Shown in pieces: positions 59,901 to 64,000 of a stretch of 64,000 nucleotides of DNA. Position 1 is the stretch's first letter, and each line of letters starts with the position of its first letter. The notes under the pieces are model-generated. The model worked only from the letters and a program-made list of their open reading frames with translations, was not told the DNA's origin and made no database searches. Both the position numbers and the translations under genes were made by a program. The stretch lies in NCBI GenBank assembly GCA_021323535.1, contig JAJONO010000035.1:1-64000 (forward strand). The letters run 5' to 3'. The stretch comes from Bacteroidota bacterium (GTDB taxonomy: Bacteria > Bacteroidota > Bacteroidia > B-17B0 > Aurantibacillaceae).

Positions 59901-62012
59901 GGCGCTTAATCCCGTGCCGGGTGACCACGAATATGTGTTGGCTCCGCTTACAATAAGCGTTGCGGAACTTCCATTACAAATTATGCCGCAGTTTACGGTG
60001 AGCGTTGGTAATGGATTAACCATAACAGTAGTAACTGAAGATGTTGCCGAACATCCATTCGCATCTGTTACAGTCACAGAATAATTTCCTGAAGTGCTAA
60101 CAACAATGCTTTGTGTTGTTGCCTGTGTTGACCATAAATAACCAGATCCGCTACTTGCGGTAAGTGTTACTGATCCGCCCTGGCAGAATGTGGTTGTTCC
60201 GCTTGCCGAAATAGTTGCTGTTGGTAATGCATTTACCGCAACGGTTGCTGTTTGTGTAAAGTAACAACTGCCCGATAATCCTGTAATAGTATAAATAGTG
60301 GTTGTAGTTGGGTTAGCAATAACGGAAACTCCTGTTGTGGAACTTAATCCCGCACCGGGGCTCCATGAAAAAGAACCCGCACCACTTGCTGATAATGTTG
60401 TTGAACTTCCGGAGCAAATTGCTGCTGAGTTAACAGTAATTGTAGCGTTGGGAAGAAGTGTAACTGAAGCTGTGTTCGTATTCGTGCATCCCATGCCGTT
60501 TGTTCCTGTAATTGTATATGAATTTGTTACAGATGGATTAGCAATTACTGTTGAACCTGTTGTTGCACTTAATCCCAGTGCGGGCGACCATGAATAAGTA
60601 TTCGCTCCGGTTGCTGTAAGCATTACTGATGCTGAAGGACAAATGGTGGCGCTGTTCACGTTTATTATTGGTAATGGATTAACTGTTACTGTTGATGACG
60701 CGACGGATGAACATGTTCCTGCGGTTCCGTTTACTGTGTAAATAGTTGTAGTAGTTGGATTCGCAACAACTGTGGCGCCCGTTGTAGAACTTAAACCTAC
60801 CGAAGGCATCCACGTAAATGTGGTGGCACCGCCTGCAGTTAATGTCGCTGAACTTCCGATACATATTGAAGCTGAGTTGACTGTAATAGTAGGATTAGAA
60901 ATAACTGTTACGGAAGTTGTAACTGTTTGTATGCAACCCAAACTACTTGTTCCTGTAACAGAGTATGTAGTTGTAATAGTTGGATTCGCTATAACATTTG
61001 TTCCTGTGGTTGCACTTAAAGTTGCTCCCTGTGCCCACGAATAAGTGCTGGCGCCACTAACAGTGAGCGTGAAAGCACTGCCGTTGCAGATAGTTCCGCT
61101 GTTAACGGATAAAGTCGGTTGTGCGTTCACCACCACCACAATTGAATTTGAATTAATACTTCCGCAATTAGTTGTATTAGTCACGTAATAGGTTCCGCCG
61201 GCATTTACAACTAAGGACGATGTTGTAGGTCCTGTGTTCCATGTGCCGCCATTATTTCCTGTAAGCGTAACACTGCTACCTGCACAAAGAGTTGTTGAAC
61301 CACTTGCTGTAATTGTTGATGCGGTTGGCGACATGCCAATAGCAACGGTATTTGTTTTAAGCGTAACATTTCCACCAATGGAAATTCCCCTGCCCAATAA
61401 GGCTGCACCGGTGTTAAAGTCAATTTTGCCATTAACAAGATAGGTACCTCTTAATATGGAATTTGTGCCAAGATTTAATTGCCCATTTACTTTGATGTAA
61501 ATATTGCACATGGAAGCTCCATTGATAAGAGTAATACTGGATGCTGCGGCTGCAACGAGATCGCCATTTATTTTTATCATAAACACAGAGTTTGGATTAC
61601 CCTGGCCGTCGAACACGAGGTTACCGGTTAAAGTTGCATCATTAAATATGCAATACTGATTAGGTGTCAGAATCTGTCCGCTTCCCAAAGATGTTCCCAG
61701 GGTGGCACCACAGGACATTCCACTCATATAACTATATGCAGAATTTGCCGCAGTTGAGGCTGCTGCTGTGAGTGTGTTTGTATCGTGAGATGTTCCTATT
61801 AATATTCCCGGAGGAAAGCCCGTTATGTTACCGGAATTTGTGCCAATGTTTCCCGTTATAGTTGTTGCTCCGGTGTTCATCACATTTCCGTTAGCTGTAA
61901 ATATTGCAAAACCTGCAGCGGCTCCCAGGTTTGGTGGGATCTGGCAAAACATGGATCCCGATAATAAAAACAATGTGCAGAACATAAACAGGCGACGTAC
62001 TTTTTTTATCAT
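56916..62012 (-). CDS. Giant ice-binding-domain adhesin with Ig repeats and T9SS sorting domain
   Basis: A 1698-aa protein with signal peptide MIKKVRRLFMFCTLFLLSGSMFCQ. Residues about 28-225 are a DUF3494 ice-binding domain (FAIFTANGNVMNTGATTITGNIGTNSG..., GQGNPNSVFMIKINGDLVAAAASSITLINGA, NIYIKVNGQLNLGTNSILRGTYLVNGKIDFNTGAALLGRGIS). About 19 Ig-like modules of roughly 73 aa follow in three flavours (A: FCQGGSVTLTASSGSGYLWS; B: ICPGSSATLTASGANTYSWSPGTGLSATTGATVIANP; C: VNSATICSGTSVMLIANGAGTYTWSPDATLS). Part of them form an exact 221-aa (663-bp) A-B-C super-repeat. A type A T9SS sorting domain ends the protein (LNIYPNPTYDKSFILNFDI..., LAQGIYFVEVINGTRRRTIKIALN). DUF3494 proteins can bind ice; here it may be an adhesin presented on a long stalk, but ice binding is not proven. 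Confidence 0.88.
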   Translation of the reverse strand: MIKKVRRLFMFCTLFLLSGSMFCQIPPNLGAAAGFAIFTANGNVMNTGATTITGNIGTNSGNITGFPPGILIGTSHDTNTLTAAASTAANSAYSYMSGMSCGATLGTSLGSGQILTPNQYCIFNDATLTGNLVFDGQGNPNSVFMIKINGDLVAAAASSITLINGASMCNIYIKVNGQLNLGTNSILRGTYLVNGKIDFNTGAALLGRGISIGGNVTLKTNTVAIGMSPTASTITASGSTTLCAGSSVTLTGNNGGTWNTGPTTSSLVVNAGGTYYVTNTTNCGSINSNSIVVVVNAQPTLSVNSGTICNGSAFTLTVSGASTYSWAQGATLSATTGTNVIANPTITTTYSVTGTSSLGCIQTVTTSVTVISNPTITVNSASICIGSSATLTAGGATTFTWMPSVGLSSTTGATVVANPTTTTIYTVNGTAGTCSSVASSTVTVNPLPIINVNSATICPSASVMLTATGANTYSWSPALGLSATTGSTVIANPSVTNSYTITGTNGMGCTNTNTASVTLLPNATITVNSAAICSGSSTTLSASGAGSFSWSPGAGLSSTTGVSVIANPTTTTIYTITGLSGSCYFTQTATVAVNALPTATISASGTTTFCQGGSVTLTASSGSGYLWSTQATTQSIVVSTSGNYSVTVTDANGCSATSSVTTVMVNPLPTLTVNCGIICNGSSATLIVSGANTYSWSPGTGLSATAGATVIANPGITTIYTITGTSIAGCVSNTTSTVTVVPSLTLTVNSASICTGSSATLTANGANSFTWSPSATLSSSVGAMVIANPTATTVYTITAMAGVCTATQTATVTVNALPTATLSASGTTTFCQGGSVTLTASNGSGYLWSNQATTQSIVVTASGNYSVTVTNVNGCSATSTVITVLVNPLPTVTVNNGTMCPSGSVILTASGGNTYSWSPGTGLSATTGATVTANPAITTTYSITGTSTAGCVNTTTASVTVLPSLTLSINSATICVGSSATLTANGANTYSWNPASTLSSSMGASVIANPTTTTVYTITGTVGNCSATQTATVTVNTLPAATIAVNGPTTFCQGGSVTLTASSGTSYIWSTGATSQSIVVNASGNYSVTVTNASGCSATSTIITILVNPLPIISVNDATICPGASATLIANGANTYLWAPGTGLSATTGATVIANPVGSATYIVTGTNTLGCVNTGTASVTVLPNLTLTVNSATICSGTSVMLIANGAGTYTWSPDATLSFSLGASVIANPTTTTVYTITATSGMCSAMTTATVTVNALPTATIAVNGATTFCQGGSVTLTASNGSAYLWSTSAISQSISVTASGNYSVTVTDANGCSATSSITTILVNSLPNATISVTGSTALCQGDYVILSTDPGSSYLWSNGATTQSIMVSNAGNYSVTVTNSNSCIATSTVVTVTMNLLPTATVAVTGSTVFCQGSSATLTASQGSGYLWSTGATSQSIIVTASGDYSVTVTGTNGCSATSAITSISVNPAPIVNLGNDTTACGCIYLNAYYPGATYLWSSGQDYGLIKVCNSGTYWVNVSNGICITTDTIKVTINPVPAVNISVITGSITTLIVGGTGSSYLWNTGATTQTIIANAPGIYYVTVTNQYGCSGSDTTMVGVLGTTEKNWLTIPLNIYPNPTYDKSFILNFDIVETSNVEIRIANTIGSLMYHEKLENFSGSYDKKMDFQNLAQGIYFVEVINGTRRRTIKIALN

Positions 62013-62783
62013 GTTATAAGTATTAAATGGTTTTTAATTAATTAGAGTACTGGTGCAGTTCAAGAAATTTTTAAAGGCAATAATAAAAGAGAACCAGTCG
62101 TAAGTATCCGGCTGGTCAAGGATAGTATGAGTAAGCAAGATGATTGCTTATCATTTGTGATCAACCGGAATTAAAAGTGGATTGCTGGTTTCAGCTTCGA
62201 AACAAAGGGGGTAAAATCTCATGCCAAATTAATTCAGAAAATAAGAAAAAATAAAATCCCGCTCAGATCATTGAGTAATTCAGGAAATTATTTTTTTCCG
62301 ATTTTTTTTAGCGGTAAGTTCTTACACAATGGGCATAATATTTCCGGGATACTTTATACTCGAAAACAAAAATCAGTAAAATGAGATAATGGAGAGAAAA
62401 GTCCTAAAAAAAGTGCCGGATGATTTCCCTGAAAAAATCGTGAAAAATAAATGAAAATATTTGTGGCAGGTGTTTTTTTTAAATCGAACCTTCCCGCAAC
62501 AGAAAATGTAATTATCTGCAAATTGCAGGTTAACGGTTGATAAGAGCAGGATACCGGAGCTATATCCTTCTGATGATCCGTCTGTTTAAAAGCACTTTAG
62601 TCGAAGAAAACCCAAGCTATAGCCATAGCTTATAACTCCCCGTCCAATTCTTTGGGGGATAGAGCTCAAAAGTGAGTCTTATTGTAAAAGACGTTTATAA
62701 ACAATCGAAACGTTTTTAAAAGCTTTTCGTAAAATAATTTAAGAAGTCTGATCTCAGTGAGTAACTTGCAAAAAATCTGATCG
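62013..62783. other. Long non-coding stretch with a stem-loop
   Basis: 770 bp between divergent genes, so it should contain both promoters. I see no confident TAnnTTTG match near either start. The one clear structure is a hairpin at 62108-62168: an outer CCGG...CCGG stem and an inner TAAGCAA-GATGA-TTGCTTA stem. No gene or repeat found. Confidence 0.45.
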
Positions 62784-64000
62784 ATGAAAAAAACACTTTT
62801 ACTTTTATTTTTAGTGTGTTTTGCAGCTGATTTTTCGCGCGCACAATGCGGTTCGGGGACTCCGAGTTTTACCGCCAATCTTACTGCCACTCCTAATGGA
62901 ACATGGATAAGTCCGCCTGTAGTTCGTAACGATACTTGTTGCGGATGGACGGGCACCGATGTGTGTATTAAATTTACAATTTTCTTAAATCCCGGCTCTA
63001 TGGGAATCAATTTTGGAATTGCATCGGGCGCGGCGCCCGGTGGAGCATTATTCTATAGCATTAATTGCGGTCCGCCAATTTCAATAGGTACTCCTATATG
63101 CTTAAGCGGCACAGGGCCGCATATTCTTACATTTTGTAAACCGGGAAATAACCAGAATACTTACTCTATTAGTGCCATCCCGGCCCCTGTTGTTCCCGAT
63201 TCTATTACCGTACGTGATGGATGTACCCAAACATTATCTGTGTCCGGGTTCTCGGTTCCAACAATTACCTGGAGCTCTGTTAATCCTGCGCCTGTAGGGG
63301 CCTATAATTCTTATCTGAGCTGTACAGCCGGTTGTGCTACTGTAACTGTAACACCAACAGGAACCCCACCGCCTTTTGTAGATTATGTGGTGGGAGGTTT
63401 TGGACAGTCGCCTTGCCAGGCAGCTTATTTCCAGGATACTGTTCGTATTTATTTTTACAGTAATCTCATTGCAACAATTAATCCGACTCTATCTACAATT
63501 TGTTTCGGAAGTACAAATACAGTGCTTACAGTTTCCGCAAGCGGTGGGCTTCCTCCCTATACTTATTCATGGGTTCCGGTTGGAAGTACTGCAACACAGG
63601 TTACGGTTGGACCGGGAACTTACACGGTTCAGCTTTATGATAACACAGGTTGTCCGCCCACCACTGCCACGGCGGTGGTCAATCAGTATACACTTCCAAT
63701 TGCTGCGAATGCGGGTACCAATTTTACAATTTGTAAATCAAGTCCAACAGTGGCACTAAGCGGAACAGTGACCAACGCCACAGGCGGAACATGGAGTGGG
63801 GGCTCAGGAACTTTTAGTCCCGTCTCTGCTTCCGTTACCACTAACTATCTTCCTACTGCTGGAGAATTAAGTGCAGGGTCTGTTCAGTTATTTTTAACTA
63901 CAACAGGCAACTCGGGCTGTCCGCCAAAACAGGATACGCTCGTTGTTTCATTTCAGAACATTCCAATCGCCAATGCCGGACCAGCATCAACGGTATGCGC
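62784..64000 (+). CDS. Large exported cell-surface protein, partial at window end
   Basis: An open reading frame of 405 codons that runs off the right edge. It starts MKKTLLLLFLVCFAADFSRAQ, a signal peptide. The N-terminal domain (CCGWTGTDVCIKFTIFLNPGSMGINFGIASGAAPGGALFYSINCGPP) belongs to a recurring Bacteroidota surface family that usually forms part of multi-thousand-residue adhesins. Ig-like modules follow (LSTICFGSTNTVLTVSASGGLPPYTYSWVPVGSTATQVTVGPGTYTVQLYDNTGC, ANAGTNFTICKSSPTVALSGTVTNATGGTWSGGSGTFSP). A C-terminal T9SS or gliding-associated domain is expected beyond the window. It reads opposite to the giant adhesin gene. Confidence 0.8.
   Translation, partial: MKKTLLLLFLVCFAADFSRAQCGSGTPSFTANLTATPNGTWISPPVVRNDTCCGWTGTDVCIKFTIFLNPGSMGINFGIASGAAPGGALFYSINCGPPISIGTPICLSGTGPHILTFCKPGNNQNTYSISAIPAPVVPDSITVRDGCTQTLSVSGFSVPTITWSSVNPAPVGAYNSYLSCTAGCATVTVTPTGTPPPFVDYVVGGFGQSPCQAAYFQDTVRIYFYSNLIATINPTLSTICFGSTNTVLTVSASGGLPPYTYSWVPVGSTATQVTVGPGTYTVQLYDNTGCPPTTATAVVNQYTLPIAANAGTNFTICKSSPTVALSGTVTNATGGTWSGGSGTFSPVSASVTTNYLPTAGELSAGSVQLFLTTTGNSGCPPKQDTLVVSFQNIPIANAGPASTVC

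Noticed and set aside
58561-61443. Several plus-strand open frames within the giant adhesin gene
   Set aside because: They repeat with the 663-bp period of the reverse-strand gene and are shadows of its Ig modules.
50802-62012. CRISPR arrays or noncoding tandem repeats
   Set aside because: The periodicity (468 and 663 bp) matches protein modules in open frames, and there are no short identical repeats with unique spacers or any cas genes.
62666-63010. A reverse-strand open frame of 114 codons
   Set aside because: It is the antisense of the signal peptide and first domain of the plus-strand surface protein at 62784, which has clear family features.

Overview
The window is a chromosomal segment from a member of the Bacteroidota, probably a free-living environmental lineage. 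Three signs support this. Many proteins end in a type IX secretion (T9SS) sorting domain with the usual 'YPNPA' and 'G-[IL]-Y-x-V/I' signatures. Several start codons are preceded by the phylum's TAnnTTTG -7 promoter element. The gene content (YfhO, DUF4252, DUF4468, SprB repeats, LytS-type kinases with TPRs, SpoIIE phosphatases with a 'YAKRIQ' linker) is typical of the group. No rRNA, phage, plasmid or CRISPR locus was seen. I could not assign a genus.

Layout. 1-4.2 kb: outer-membrane protein, REP-associated tyrosine transposase (RAYT) embedded in its own palindromes, PA0069-type radical SAM protein, DUF4252 lipoprotein and thioredoxin. 4.3-11.2 kb: YfhO membrane protein, then a divergent four-gene sugar-nucleotide operon (acetyltransferase, 3-dehydrogenase, 6-dehydrogenase, dTDP-glucose 4,6-dehydratase) for surface polysaccharide. 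11.3-15.7 kb: three exported proteins, two of whose transcripts share a 37-nt 5' leader. 16.1-23.7 kb: two LytS/LytTR-type two-component systems flanking a three-gene set of exported proteins. 23.8-34.6 kb: small housekeeping and signalling genes, including a TPR protein that stops where a SpoIIE phosphatase would begin, a full SpoIIE phosphatase, a hybrid-less histidine kinase/receiver pair, a ChrR-like cupin and a secreted protein with a caspase-fold-like His/Cys pattern. 34.7-45.4 kb: Ycf48-like and M43 metalloprotease exported proteins, a fused 2-oxoacid dehydrogenase E1, and small lipoproteins. 45.5-47.7 kb: tRNA-Ser(GGA) followed by a GIY-YIG protein and AT-rich orphan genes. 48-64 kb: a run of T9SS cargo genes (esterase, FG-GAP protein, 1423-aa SprB-repeat protein, 1698-aa ice-binding-domain adhesin, and a large protein that leaves the window), interrupted only by an AraC regulator and a T9SS-domain remnant.

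How it fits together. Much of the window builds and decorates the cell envelope: polysaccharide precursors, outer-membrane barrels, lipoproteins and very large repeat adhesins exported by T9SS and probably anchored at the surface. Several two-component systems could sense envelope conditions. The observations most worth following are the ice-binding adhesin with an exact 663-bp super-repeat, the RAYT whose own stop codon lies inside its palindrome, the shared leader element, the putative secreted clan-CD-like protease, and the recurrent near-leaderless promoter/start-codon arrangement.
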